Part shown: positions 1-12,419 of the stretch, one piece after another
Position numbering within the stretch: the first letter of the stretch is position 1
Layout of the letters: the number at the start of each line of letters is the position of its first letter
DNA from: Saururus chinensis
Taxonomy: Eukaryota > Streptophyta > Magnoliopsida > Piperales > Saururaceae
Direction of reading: 5' to 3'
Assembly: GCA_035235625.1 (NCBI GenBank)
Contig: CP141142.1
Span: 19,230,995-19,294,994 of the forward strand
Length of the DNA: 64,000 nucleotides
Made by a program: the position numbers and the translations under genes
The notes under the pieces: generated by a model
What the model was told of the DNA's origin: nothing
Databases searched by the model: none
What the model saw: the letters and a program-made list of their open reading frames with translations, nothing else

Positions 1-8
1 ATTAGAGC
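1..8 (+). other. Tail of primer-binding site of D1
   Basis: ATTAGAGC matches the 3' part of TGGTATTAGAGC, the initiator tRNA-Met type primer site seen complete in element C at 38,986-38,997. It implies that the D1 5' LTR ends about five bases before the window. Confidence 0.6.
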
Positions 9-1020
9 ACGACTTTGTTCAATAACAAATGAGTTAAGAGTAATTCCAAATTGATAATGGAGTGTGAGGTTATAAGAGATTTAGACAATGATAGCGACAT
101 TGAATTTTGTTAGTTGATTATCTTGTTGTAGCTTGCCTGATGAGTTGCTTGAAGTTGGTGTTTTCTTGAGTTATAATGACTTGTAATTAATGTTTAGTTA
201 TTATGTAGATGACTGGAACTAATCATAAAGACGCTAATAACAATTGCGCGACTAGAGACCCGATAGTTGACAATGTGTTCACCACCATTTGGGCATTGAC
301 ACAAGTCATGCAGGCATTAATGGAAGTTCTTGAGACCACCATTGTTTTGGAGGACTCAAAGGAGTGCCACAAGAAGAAGGTGTAGCCAAAGAGAGCTAGG
401 TAGGAGGACCCTTTTGTCATGCCTTGGCACTGCCCGACCCGAGCCGAACACGGTCCAAGGGCCGGTCTAGCACATGGAGAAGATGGGTGAAAGCAGTTAA
501 AGAAATAGCGGAAGTCTTATGCCCTAACCACGTGCGGTCTAATATTAATGGAGTTTACGCACTACTTTGAGCAAGAGTAAATAGGTAGAACGAAAAGAGT
601 TACTTAAACTCTAACCAAAACACAAATCTCAAATCTACATACTAACAATCCATAGCCACACACTTGGCTTAACACAAGGTCTCAAACGAAACTAAAGACA
701 TAGTATATCACAAGTTTGGAAATAAGAACTACACAACAAGGTTCTAACATCAAAATAAAATAAACAAGAGACAAGCAAAAAAAAATTAGAAGCCTCCACG
801 ACTACTCCCAAGCTCTCTCCGACCTTTCCTCATATAGAGGATCCTGTCTGTCTGCGTGTCACGTCACACAGCCTGAAAACAAAACAAAAAAGTGGGGTGA
901 GTATTAAAATTCAATAATGGTTTTGAATATAACTATAATAACCCGAAAACACAACGGCATGACAATGAAGCAATTCAGATCTAAGATTAACATGCTATAC
1001 CATATTCTGATCAAACATTC

Positions 1021-1435
1021 ATATCACATGAATCTGTATAATAGTGTCTTAATCACACACTTTCGGATCACACATTTATATCACATAAACCTGCATAATA
1101 GTGTCTCAATCACATCATTTCTGATCATGCATTCATATCACATAAACCTGCATAATAGTGTCTTGATCACACCATTTATGATCATGCATTCATATTACAT
1201 AAACCTGCATAATAGTGTCTCCATCACACCATTTCTGATCATGCATTCATATCAGATAAACCTACATAATAGCATCTCAATCACACCATTTCTGATCATG
1301 CATTTATATTACACAAACTTGCATAATAGTGTCTCAATCACACCATTTCTGATCGTGCATTCATATCACATAAACTTGCATAATAGTGTCTCAATCACAC
1401 CATTTCTGATCATACATTCATATTGCATAAACCAC
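1021..1435. repeat. 57-bp minisatellite inside LTR A1
   Basis: About seven units of exactly 57 bp start at 1,021, 1,078, 1,135, 1,192, 1,249, 1,306 and 1,363. Each holds CCTGCATAATAGTGTCTC and a CATGCATTCATATCA-like end. The same position in A2 (34,211-34,765) has related but clearly different units. Because 57 is divisible by three, the array stays open in one frame and mimics a protein with a 19-residue repeat (917-1,450). I do not treat that as a gene. Confidence 0.92.
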
Positions 1436-2755
1436 ATTCACCCTACATGACAAATGTATCAAACACATGATACACAATCATGTATAACATTCATAATAAA
1501 CATGCATCAATATAAAAGGTGAATACCTCCATCAAGTTGTAAACACAAGTATTGCCACACAGGCAGGACGCGGTCAAGGATACGAAGGTGAGACATGATC
1601 AAATTTTCCACACAGGAAATGTAAGAAGGTCGGGGTTGTCATCCCCTAAAGCTGTTCACCCTAGATAATCCTGGCCAAGGATGTCCCATTCTCACACAAA
1701 GAATCTAGAGTAGGGGTGTTCTCCCAGGGATATTTCCCGTGGTGGGGAGAGCCCGAATTCTCACACAGGGAACCCTATAACACATGGTAGCGATTGCACA
1801 TGGCATACCACTTTGGATTCTCAGGGTCTAGATGACACTCATAATAATCTCAAATCCACAAGACAAGTACACAACTCATCCCCACATAATTCCATTTCAC
1901 TAGACTCAACCCGAGGAGTATAAATGTTCCACACAGGAACTTAAATCGAAAACATGTCCTTTCGGACCAACCAAGTTTCGATTAATTCACCGAGTGATTA
2001 ATCCGACATGCATCTCAACCATTGCATACAATTGATTAATTCCGGTTAAACATTGGTAAAACTTCGTCCATGAATACTGATCCATGATGCATGATAAAAT
2101 GATACATCCATGAGTAAGACCTAAGTGGGTTCCAACACATAAAATGTGCTCCCAATCAGTCCCCTTATGCATCATAATCAAGACATAATAAACTACAATT
2201 TCACGGTAGATTCCCCATATGTGTGTGTATTCATGCATATTTAAACACATGCCAAATGCTTGACATAAACTCATAAGACAATTTACACATACTTGAACAT
2301 ATTTAAAATAATGATTTCTAACTGAAATCAGAACAAAATTCACCATAAAGCTTTAAATCCATCCACGTGAAATCGAATATTCACTCCCACAAATATGATT
2401 CTTCCATTCATTAAGCCACAACATGATCATATCTATTACCCATAAACCATCCTCATTATAAGAGAAACACATCTCACTATTTCCTACATCATATCCCTGC
2501 TGGAAACATATTCTAATCATAAAAATTCCAACATTTAAAAGTTCAAGGTACTTCAATATCAACATGCATAATTATCAACATCATATAATGCCACATGACC
2601 ACACTTAAACACATTCCATAAACTGCCATCATCAATTATACACCTCCAGTAGCTTAATTTCATCATAATACACCTCCCATAACCTTTAGAATCATCAAAT
2701 GGAGTATAACATTAAAATGAGCTTAAGTTTCAAAAATAGCAAAAACTATCGTGTA

Positions 2756-2856
2756 GCCGTTCGATCACCCTGCAAGGCTGTTCGAGTGGCTAAACTAAAA
2801 ATTTGCCAAAAATATAGTGTTGCCGATCGATTGCCCTAGTAGGCCGTTCGATTGCC
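2756..2856. repeat. Paired GATCGATC-type boxes in LTR A1
   Basis: Box 1 (2,756-2,790) and box 2 (2,822-2,856) are both 35 bp and share GCCG.TCGAT..CCCT...AGGC.GTTCGA, an imperfect palindrome. They start 66 bp apart with AT-rich sequence between. Equivalent pairs occur in A2, in the fragment at 38,189 and in the unrelated Athila LTR. Function unknown; an LTR control element or hairpin is possible. Confidence 0.75.
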
Positions 2857-3528
2857 AACAAAGCAATTTTGACCTTCTTCTTCATTTCGATAATCAAAAC
2901 CGAAACACCATAAAAATACATTCAAATCTTCATCCATGGTACCAAACATTATCAAAAACTCATTAAACCCTCCAGAACACTAATCTAAACCATTCTAAAA
3001 TAAAACCCTAAGAAATCAAAATAAAAGATTAGCATTTACTAAACCCACCATTAGAGCCTAAATCAAGTAAAACCCACTTCAAATAACATCATAAAAACTG
3101 AGATTTTTTACTACCCAAAGTTGAGATTGAAGAACCCATTACTTTTCCTTGTTGATTTGGGTTGGAATGAACCTTCAATCTCCTCCAACAGCTTCTAAAA
3201 ACATGATTTTAAGTTAACATACTACTAATCTCGATTTAGCTTTGAAAAACCAAAAGTAAACATTAGATCTAGGGTTTTAGAAGCTTAAAAATGAGATTTT
3301 GAAGATTAAGGCTTGGACACGAGAGGCAAATCAGTAGTTTTATACTTTCAAAATGGATTAAAACCATGATTGAAGTCAAGATTAAGAATGGATTAAGAGA
3401 AAACCTAGGTTTAGGCTTGATTAAAGAAGAACATACCTTAATCTCTTTCTAATTCAAGCCTAATTGGGAATTAGGCCTTAATCACCCTCTCCCATACTAT
3501 TCCCAAATCGGAAATGGCTCAGCCCTTT

Positions 3529-3538
3529 CTATTTATAG
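3529..3538 (-). promoter_or_regulatory. Probable LTR TATA box (A1)
   Basis: CTATTTATAG on the + strand reads CTATAAATAG on the sense (-) strand, about 425 bp into the LTR. A2 has CTATAAAAG at the matching place, which supports both the call and the orientation. Confidence 0.5.
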
Positions 3539-6500
3539 TAGGGTTTGGGGTATACCTAATAAACTAATGGGGTGTACATAGAATTTTAGGCTAAAAATGA
3601 GTATTTTTATAATTTGAGTACTAATTAAATTTGATAAAATTATGAAATTTTTTGTATAAGCTTAAGTTGATGTCTTGGTCAATTTGGTCCAAAAACCTCA
3701 ATTTCATTGGTGAGGCCCACAAGGGGGTCCCGCCAAATTCTAATTTTCAGAAAATTAGTGAAAAATTAGAAAAATCCTAAAAATTCAAAATTGACTAAAA
3801 ACTACTTAAAACAAGTAAATGTAGAGTTATTTTTGCTTAAGCCTTTAGAAATTCTATTTATTTTTTAAAACTAAATAATTTAAATCAGAAAATGCTTAAA
3901 CCACACGATAACCGATAAATAGCATTAAAATAGACTAGTTAAAAAATGAGAGTCCTTACACCCTTAGTCTCAGCATAAGGAGCCTTGGGGTAGTAACTTC
4001 ATGAGGAACAACACCAACCATGTGCAACCGGATAACCACAACCACCGTACCAACATCTCTTACTACTTGTGTGGGTAGAAGGGGCATTATAAGATGGAGT
4101 GTCCTTGGAACACTCGTAATGAAGCACCTAGGTGTCAGCGGGTTCCAATCCAGCAAGGCCCAAGATAGTAAGGAGGGCAACAAGGGAGACCACAAGGTGG
4201 ACAGCAAGAGAGACAACAAAAGAGGCCAGTCAATGAAGGGAAAGTCTATGCGATCTCAGCTCATGAGGTGGTCAAAGCTTCTACTCAGTGGAAGGTATGC
4301 TTGTAATCACCTCCCACTATGCAAGGGTATTATTTGATACCAGATCTTCTCATTCATTCATTTCACCGTATTTTACTCATGATCTTGATGTTGAGCATAA
4401 GGTGTTGTCTATTCCCTTACGTGTGTCTACTCCTTTGCGCGGAGGAATATCTTGAGAAGGTCTCTATGTTGATCGAGGGGCATGAGTTGTATGTTAATTT
4501 AATTATCTTTCCTATGATTGACTTTGATGTGATTTTATGCATAGACATGATGTCAATGTATCATGTACATGTTGATTGTTGTGTGAAGAAGGTTGTGTTT
4601 GCTTTGACGGATGTTGAGCCTTTCATCTTCTAGGGTGTGAGTTGCTCTAGTGAGACATTCTTGATGTCTTCATCTAAGTCTAGGAAGTGGATTAATAATG
4701 GGTATGAGGAGTTCCTTGCAAACATCTTGGGGAAGAATATGACATTGCCTTCTCTTGAATCCATGCGGGTAGTGTTGGAGTATGCGGATGTGTCTCCTAG
4801 AGACTTGTTAGGGTTGCCTCCGAAGAGAGAGATTGAGTTCTACATCGATCTCATTTTGGGCACATCTCCTATCTCAAAAGCCCCATACCACATGGCTCAA
4901 CCCGAACTCAAGGAGTTCAAGTTACAACTGAAGGATTTGATGGATAAGGGATATATTTGACTGAGTTCATCTCCTTGGGGTGCACTGGTCCTCCTTTCAG
5001 AAAGAAGGATGGTTCCCTTCAGCTTTGTATTGATTACTGGATGTTGAATCTGGTAACCATCTAGAGAAAATATCCCTTGCCTCGTAATGAAGATTTGTTT
5101 GATGAATTGCAGTAAGCTCAGGTGTTCTCCAAGATTGACTTGAGGGCAGGCTAAGCTTCTATCGCGATGATGTGTCAAAGATGGCATTCCGGACTTGGTA
5201 TGGACACTATGAATTCTTGGTGATGCCCTTTGGCCTCACTAATGTATGGACATCATTCACGAACTTGATGAACAAAGTCTTCATATTGTACTTGGATCGG
5301 TTTGTCATTATCTTCACAGATGACATTTTGTTTATTCGGCTAGCAAAGAGGAGCATTTAAGGATCATCTTGTAGACTTTGAGAAACCACAAACTCTATGC
5401 AAAGTTTGACAAGTGCGAGTTTCAGTTGGAATAGGTGCAATTCCTTGGCCATGTCATCTCTAAGGATGGTGTAGCGGTGGACCCATCCAAGGTGGAGATG
5501 GTCTTGAGGTGGGAATAACTGATGAGTGCTTCCAAGGTTCGCAGCTTCCTAGGGCTAGTAGGGTACTATTGGAAGTTCATTGAGGGTTTCTCTCACGTTG
5601 CAAGCCTTATGACCAAGTAAACAAGGTATAATGAGTAGTTTGAATAGAGTCAAGCATGTGAAGAACATTTCTTAGAGTTGAAGAATTGGTTAACCTCATC
5701 TCTTGTCTTGACTTTGCCTTTGGGAGAGTGGTGGATTTGTGGTCTACAGTGATGTTTCACTTAGAGGTTTGGGATGTGTATTAATGCAACAAGGGAGAGT
5801 GGTAGCTTATGCATCTCGTCATCTTACAGTGCATGGTGAAACTATCCTACACATGACTTGGAGTTAGTGGATGTGGTGTTTGCATTGATGATTTTGTGGC
5901 ACTATCAATATAGTAAGAAGTTTGAGGTATTCATGGACCACAAAGTGCTTGAAGTATCTCTTCACCCAAAGAGATTTGAAAATGAGGCAAAGAAGATGGT
6001 TCAGATTCCTTAAGGACATGACTTCACTATCTTCTATTATCCAAAGAAAGCTAATGTGGTGGCAGATGTCTTGAGTCAAAAATCAACGACTTCGGTAACT
6101 TTTGTGCATGTTCAAGAATTCCTTGTATGTCAGCAAGTTAAGCCAGAGCATCATCATCCAGGCGATATGCTACAACTCCTTCCCATCTCGGAGTGAAAGT
6201 GGGAGAGCGTAGTAATAGATTTTATTTCCAAACACCCAAGATCACCGACCAGTAATGACGAGGTTTAGATTATCGTCGATCGACTCACCAAGTCTGAACA
6301 TTTCATTACAATAAGGATGACTACTCCCTTGTACATGTTGGCTGCCTCATGTGAAGGAGGTTGTGCGGTTGCATGGAGTTCCTATGTCTATTGTTTCCGA
6401 CCGCCATCCTCACTTCACCTCCTTGTTTTGGAAGAGTTTCCAGAAGACCATGGGTACGTCATTGCATCTTAGCTCAGCCTATCACCTTCAAACCTATGTG

Positions 6501-9500
6501 CAATTGGAGAGGACCATCCAAACACTTGAGGATATGCTTAAGGCGTACATACTTGAGTGGAAAGGAAGTTGGGAGCAACACCTACATCTGGTTGAGTTTG
6601 CTTAAAGCAATAATTATCAGGCGAGCATTAAGATAGCACCTTTTGAGGCACTTTATGGGCATCCATGCCAATCTCACCTTTGTTGGTGTGAGGTCGGGGA
6701 GCATCTTCTTACTGGTCCCAAGCTAGTGTAATAGTCAATGGAGAATATCCGACTCATTTGGGAGAGGTTGCAAATGGCACAAAGTTGGCAAAGGAGCTAT
6801 GCCGATAAGAGGCACGAAACTTAGAGTTTGATGTAGGTGACCATGTGCTCTTGAAAATCTCTCCTTCCTGTGGTGTCAATTCATCGGATCCTTTCAAGTC
6901 CTAAAGTGCATTGAGACTGTGGCATATTGAGTGGCACTACCTCATTAGCTTGTGAACATTCATAATGTACTCCACATTTCACTTCTTCTGAAGTATGAGT
7001 CGGATCCATCCCATGTGCTAGATTTTGAACCGTTGGAGCTTAGGGAGGATCTATCTTATGTAGAGGTGTTGGATATTAGACAAGAAGAAAAAGACCCTTA
7101 GACACAAAGTGATCTCATTAATGAAGGCCTTATAGTAGAATTACAATGTAGACTAAGCCACATGGAAGTGAGAAGACGAAGTGAAGGAGAAATGCCTTCA
7201 TCTTTTCACCACCTATCTTAGGTAGATGTAAGATCTCTAATTTAACCCACATTAATATCCTTTTCAATTATGTGAATTGTGTGGTTCTGCTTAATTGTCG
7301 GTTTGATTTAATTTTTGGGTTAAGGGTTAGTAAATATGGCTTAAATGAGGTTTAATTTTAGTTTTTATAAGTTTAAGTGTCACTTGATTTATCTAATTTT
7401 TATAGATTTATTGTAATTTTTTCTTAATCAAGAGTGTGGACCCTGCCGTGGCCCCACATCCTTATTGAATGGCATACGACCCACTTGGCCCCTAAACTCA
7501 TATTATTTCATTTAACTCAATTTGGTTTGGCGAAACCTATTACTTGTCCAAAAATAACCCTAATTAGCCACTTAGGGTATTTTTACCCTATTTTACAGCC
7601 CAACAGTTGTAAACAGTGCCTAAAACTAGCCACTTGCCCATTTGGGGTAGGGTTGTGCAAGGGAGAAAGAGGTGCTCTACCCCCATTTCCCAAAGTGGAA
7701 AAATGGATAAAGGTGTTTTTTTTTGCCCTAGTCACCCATAATCTTTTGAGTTTAGTCTTAATCCTTCTTGTCTTCATTTTCCCCCAATTTGATTGTTCAT
7801 TTCTTCCATTAAAAATCTTATTTTAAATTTTACTTCAAACACTAAATAGATAGTTTTCATTTTTAACCAAAGGATATTCTAGATCTACCTATTTTCAAGT
7901 TGATTTGAGACTATTAGTTGATTTTAATTAAGTTTTAACAAAAACTCTAATTTTTGGGTAGGAATTCTTGAGTATTGAAGTTGCTTCATAGATCTAAGGG
8001 CTTCATAGAGGTAAAGAAGTTTTCTCTTGTGTGGTTTTATCGATTGGAATACATGATTTTAGATCTATGTGGGTTCTTGCTTTATTTTGTGTTTTAATGG
8101 TGATTTTTTAAAAACATATTTTTTATACCTATTTTCTTGTGATTAAGCATTAAAATAATTAGATATATCACATTCTAGGGTTAGATTTTGATATTATGAT
8201 GTTCTATGGTGATTTTAGAATTTAACTTGAATTTTGGAATATTTTTAGTTTGAATTTTAAAAGGTTGAAGACAATCCAGAAAATAGGCAAAAAATGAACT
8301 CTGAAGGCCGATCAAACAGCTAGGTGTTCGAACGACTTGCGAGGCCAATTGAACTCCAACACAACAATTTTGGTCATTTGGCATATCTTAGTATTTTGAC
8401 CATTTCTTGTTCTCTTCTCATATATTTAATTCTCTATGATTAAAATGACAAATGATTACTTATAAATACTACTGTGATTGCAAGAGGACCATCTTTGAAT
8501 TTATGGTTTAGCTGAAGCATGATTTCGGCTATATTTGTTTTATTTTAGTATGATATTCTACTTGTTTTAAATTCATGTATGATGATTTCCTCATTATTAC
8601 TTGATGATTCAAGTAGGTTTAACCATGATGATGCATATATATGATTGCACATGTTTTATTAATTTTAGGTGAATCATGTTCCCCATGTTTTAGCTTAAGT
8701 ATAATGATGTTTATACTTGTCTAGGTCCAACATGATGTGTTACTGGTCTTGAACTCGTATTTCAACATTTTCAACACATTAAATCCACTATTCCATTAGG
8801 GTAGGACTGTGATAAAATTATAGATATTTGCGTATACAACTTTTATTATAGTTTATTTATGTTTCACATGTTTTAGCATAGGTTTGAACACTATCACTTA
8901 TGTACACTCTTTCGCAGACATAATTTTCTTTGATGCAAATGGACCATATTTCATGCACATATGAACTGATTTGAGTATGTTTACTTATTTTTGGACTCAT
9001 TAGACATTTGCACATGTATCTACCATGTTGAATGCATCATCAAAATAATTTATAAATGAAATAAATCATGATCAGCCGTGTTTGATCAAGTGGATGTAAT
9101 TCGATGCCAATAATTACCAAATTAGTTGCTCAAAGGTTTATTAAATTGGTTTTACATCTGAAAGGATGAGGTTTTACATCCATTTTGTCCTTTGATGACT
9201 GGTTTGCTCCCCAGGTGAGAAGAGCAAAATTCTATAATAAGTGAAATTGTTGAGTTAACTACACCTTAAGAATCCAAGCTTGTTTGTCCATGTACTCCGG
9301 CTTAACCGGGGTACTTTTTCTATTAGAGAACTTACCAAAATTGCTCATTTCCTTTTAAGAGTTTGGACCTTTCTTGTTAGGGATTGTCGGGGGTGAGAAG
9401 GTTTGCTTGGGCTTTGCCTTGATTAGCAAGGTTATTTTTCTCAATTGTGAGACATTCATTAGTTGATTCGTGCATGTGTATTAATATATTGTTTATTAAC

Positions 9501-10313
9501 ATAGGATGTATAGGAATAATGATGCTTATAATGCACATTGATTATGGAAACAAGTTTTGCATAAATATACTAGATGGTGTGTGATGGATGTACTTGATTT
9601 GCAGGGTGAATGTTTTTCCTGAGAAATGAATCATGCATGATGTGATTTTGATAATGACTGCCATATGTTTACAAATGAGGTGTATATATATTATGAGCTA
9701 TGGATGAACCCATGATGCTCAAGTGGTCTTGCACGTACTTATGGAATGTAGGTTATGACATGATATACAGGGGACAGGACTATGAGTTGATGAAATATGT
9801 TTTATATAGCATGATATGCAGGTAAAATGACTATGAGTGGATACAATTGTTATATATTGTATGATATGTAGGTGTCATGACTATGTGTTGATGAGATACT
9901 AGTAGGTGAGTTTGGGGGTGTAGGGATGTAGGTCGAGGGCAACTTAGCACTCCTAGATGTCCGCTCGGGCTCAGGGTCAAATGGTATTAATCGGGGGAGT
10001 AAGGAGCGACGACCACGCATACACCACAAACACACCACACAATTTTAAATGTAAAAAGGGGAAGAATAAGCAAAAACTAACTAAGAAAAGAACTAAAAAT
10101 AAAGGGAGAAAAGGATCTTGCAAACCGAAGAGAAGCACTATGCTTGTCGATGTCCACTTGTGGCCACAAGTGTAGAGAGCACGATCTTCAACTCAGCCTA
10201 CAAAATCAAATTAAAAAAATGGTAAGAAACTAAGAATTAACCTAAAAACTAAAGTAAACTGAATTTAAATTAGATAAAATTATCCTAATACTAATTTAGT
10301 AACAAATCAACAC

Positions 10314-10335
10314 CGTCCCCGGCAATGGCTCCAAA
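10314..10335 (-). other. Athila-type primer-binding site
   Basis: The - strand reads TTGGAGCCATTGCCGGGG, close to the TTGGCGCCGTTGCCGGGG site typical of Athila and related gypsy elements. It lies a few bases inside the LTR edge at 10,340. Compare 63,895-63,911. Confidence 0.8.
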
Positions 10336-11246
10336 AACTTGATCATTTATAATTAAACCCTTTGCAAGTTTACAAGGTAATTGTACTAGGATAAGTATTT
10401 AAGGGTTGTCGAACCTCAGGGACGGATGGATTATCACTAAATCTAAAGAGAAATTTGTTGATTAAAAACTAAAAACAACTTAAATTTTAATTAAGCAAAA
10501 GAAAGGAATCAACTATATTAAAATAAGAGATTAATTTCATGGAATTTACTTAGGAAATTGAATCCACTATAAAACCATAACAATTCCTTAACTTTTAATC
10601 TAAATCTAGTGTGAATATGAACAAGTATTCTCAGCTACAAGCTAGAATTACTTCAAAAAGAATCATTAATTAACTTCCATGGCAGGAACTATCTTCGACA
10701 ATAGCACGGATCATCTACACTAAACTAGCTATAGGCATGACCCGTCTAATCTTAGTATAACTCATCCAAGTCATTAATTATCTAAACATTAAAACTATTG
10801 TATGACCATCTCATCTAAATCACAGAAATTAGAATCGATGCAAATATCAAAACCATATCAATCTATCATCTACTAGACAATAAATCAACATAGACTTGAA
10901 TAAACATTAAAAGTTTTCCATTAAAAAGGAAATCCATATCATACAATTGTCATCATTCACAACTGAGATCTAAATTAAAAAGAAAAGAAACTGAAACTTA
11001 TCTATAGCTTCATCAACTCCTAAGTAAAAGAAAAATCTAGCCTTCCACTGTAGAAGAAGGCACTTGAATCTCCATTGAAAGCTTTGAGTTCTCTTCCATC
11101 TTCTTCTTCCTTTTTCTCTTCATAAAATTTACTGGAATCCTCCAATTTTAAGCTAAATATGTTTTTTTATAGGCATAAGTTCCGTAGGAAGAAGTCCAAT
11201 ATGAAAAGGATTGAAATTTGGGTCAAACTAGGAAACTGTACATTAT

Positions 11247-11348
11247 GTCGTTCGATCGCCCTGCATGCCCGATCGATCTCTTGAAATGTATTTTTGTCTG
11301 AATTCACGTTATCCCGATCGATCGGTAAGTGACCCCCGTTTGATCGGC
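11247..11348. repeat. Paired GATCGATC-type boxes in Athila LTR
   Basis: Box 1 (11,247-11,278) contains TTCGATCGCCCTGCATGCCC followed by GATCGATC. Box 2 (11,313-11,348) contains CCCGATCGATCGG and ends GTTTGATCGGC. They start 66 bp apart, as in the Tekay-like LTRs, although the surrounding LTR sequence looks unrelated. Confidence 0.75.
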
Positions 11349-12419
11349 TATAGTGTTTCTGTTTTCCTGGACAGTTCATATTCTGTTCATTAAGCTTTCA
11401 TTTGTGTCCGTATTCATTTCCAACTTGTTTATAATTCCGAAACGTTATCCAAATCACTTTAAAGCATGTAAAGACTATTTTTAATCATTTCAAACATTGT
11501 CCAAGTACTTCGATAAGCGCACTTTACCTACAAAACATAAAATACCATATTTTAGACATGTAGAATATAATTAAAATTCTAACCTTATTTAAATACATGT
11601 CTAAACAACTAATAACTATAAAATTATTAATAATTAAATTAAAATACTAATATCTATCTTAATCTAAATAAACCATAATTAACTCTAAGTTAACCTAATC
11701 TATACTAGCAAATAAGGTAAAAAGGCATATAAAATAGATATAGATTTCATACTTATCAAATACGTTATAGATAACATGACATGCAGGTGGCAAAAGTATA
11801 TGTTATGTAATGTGTATTATGACATGATGCATAGGTGGCATACGTTTATGTGATTATTCCAAGATGAATGAGAATAGTGATTGATTATATGATGAATGTT
11901 AGGTTTATTATGTTTGTGTTGTAATTATGAATTTACTTTCCATATTAAAACCAGTGTTGATCTTTAGCTCACCCCTCTTTGTTTTCTTTTTTCTTTTCAG
12001 GGTGCATGTCATTCCATGCAGGTTGTTCAGATGGGCTCTATGTTGAACATGTGGATGGGATCGATCATTGAGAGGGGATTCATAGAGATGTTGGGTTTTA
12101 TGTTAGCTTTCCATGTTATGTTGAGATATTTATACTCTTGACTCTACTTCACACTTTCTATTTAGTCGTTGTTGGTTTGTACTCTTCTTAGCCATTGTTG
12201 GTTTAGACTCTTATTTTAGCCATGTGTGGGCTTGTTTATGACAAGTATGTGGGTATGAGTTGATTAATGTTTTAATTAGTAGTCACTTCTTTGTTCTATA
12301 TGTTTTTATACAATGCATATGTGTACAACTCTGTAGTGTGCTCTATCTAAGGATGGGCTATGTCTTCCCCAATTCAACTACACCTAGTCGCACTGCGTTG
12401 GCAATGACCTTAGTGTTGT

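Larger units (their letters stand above)
415..3960 (-). mobile_element. A1: solo LTR (about 3.5 kb) of a Tekay-like gypsy family
   Basis: On the + strand it runs from TGTCATGCC to GTCCTTACA. In sense (- strand) it starts TGTAAGGACTC and ends in TGACA, the usual form of Tekay-like LTRs. CCCTT at 409-413 and at 3,961-3,965 is a 5-bp target duplication, with one extra T at the left edge. It matches A2 (33,578-37,511) end to end once the insertion in A2 is set aside, and carries no internal region, so it is a solo LTR. Parts: a 57-bp minisatellite (1,021-1,435), two GATCGATC-type boxes (2,756-2,856) and a TATA box near 3,530. It lies antisense in the gag region of D1, whose own 3' LTR (7,227 on) belongs to the same kind. 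Confidence 0.8.
9900..11758 (-). mobile_element. Athila-type gypsy fragment: 5' LTR, primer site and start of gag
   Basis: Reading on the - strand: an LTR of about 1.4 kb (11,758 down to 10,340, TGATAAGT...GATCA), then a primer-binding site TTGGAGCCATTGCCGGGG (10,314-10,335), then a leader and the first part of gag (IPFDPEPERT, near 9,990), as in Athila elements. There is no 3' LTR and no pol, so it is incomplete. GATAC (9,895-9,899) and AATAC (11,759-11,763) flank it and look like a slightly diverged 5-bp target duplication; joining the flanks restores the minisatellite of the host LTR. The LTR carries two GATCGATC-type boxes at 11,247-11,348. Confidence 0.75.
1..12290 (+). mobile_element. 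D1: Tekay/Del-like Ty3/gypsy element, broken, hosting two insertions
   Basis: The window opens inside the primer-binding site (ATTAGAGC, the tail of a TGGTATTAGAGC-type initiator-Met site), so the 5' LTR lies just outside. Order on the + strand: gag N-terminus about 208-414, zinc knuckle near 4,066-4,110, protease near 4,510-4,600 (DFDVIL motif), reverse transcriptase about 4,880-5,620, RNase H about 5,740-6,080, integrase about 6,330-6,800, a chromodomain-like tail near 7,085-7,215, then a 3' LTR from 7,227. This order (integrase last, chromodomain-like end) fits Tekay/Del chromoviruses. It would have coded for capsid and replication proteins. It is broken in well over ten places. It is interrupted by the antisense solo LTR A1 (415-3,960), and its 3' LTR by an Athila fragment (9,900-11,758). 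The right edge near 12,290 is approximate: alignment to the other LTR copies fades there. Confidence 0.8.
7227..12290 (+). mobile_element. 3' LTR of D1, interrupted by an Athila fragment
   Basis: It starts TGTAAGATCTCTAATTT, right after a GGTAGA stretch that looks like the end of a polypurine tract and just past the chromodomain-like tail of D1. It is collinear, in reverse, with A1 and A2: a GGACC..TGGCCCCA segment near 7,440, a degraded GATCGATC-type box near 8,306-8,354, the decayed 57-bp minisatellite on both sides of the insertion (about 9,600-9,899 and 11,764-11,870), and a GCTCACCCCTCTTTG segment near 11,970. Without the 1.9-kb Athila insertion it is about 3.2 kb, close to A1. The right end is unclear. 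Confidence 0.65.

Noticed and set aside
917-1450. 177-residue open frame on the + strand with 19-residue repeats
   Set aside because: The frame follows the 57-bp minisatellite (57 = 3 x 19); the repeat, not selection, keeps it open.
4020-4337. 105-residue + strand frame as a separate gene
   Set aside because: It overlaps the zinc-knuckle region of D1 in another frame and shows no family features.
7434-7826. 130-residue + strand frame
   Set aside because: Lies inside the D1 3' LTR; composition and position match the non-coding LTR segment shared with A1 and A2.
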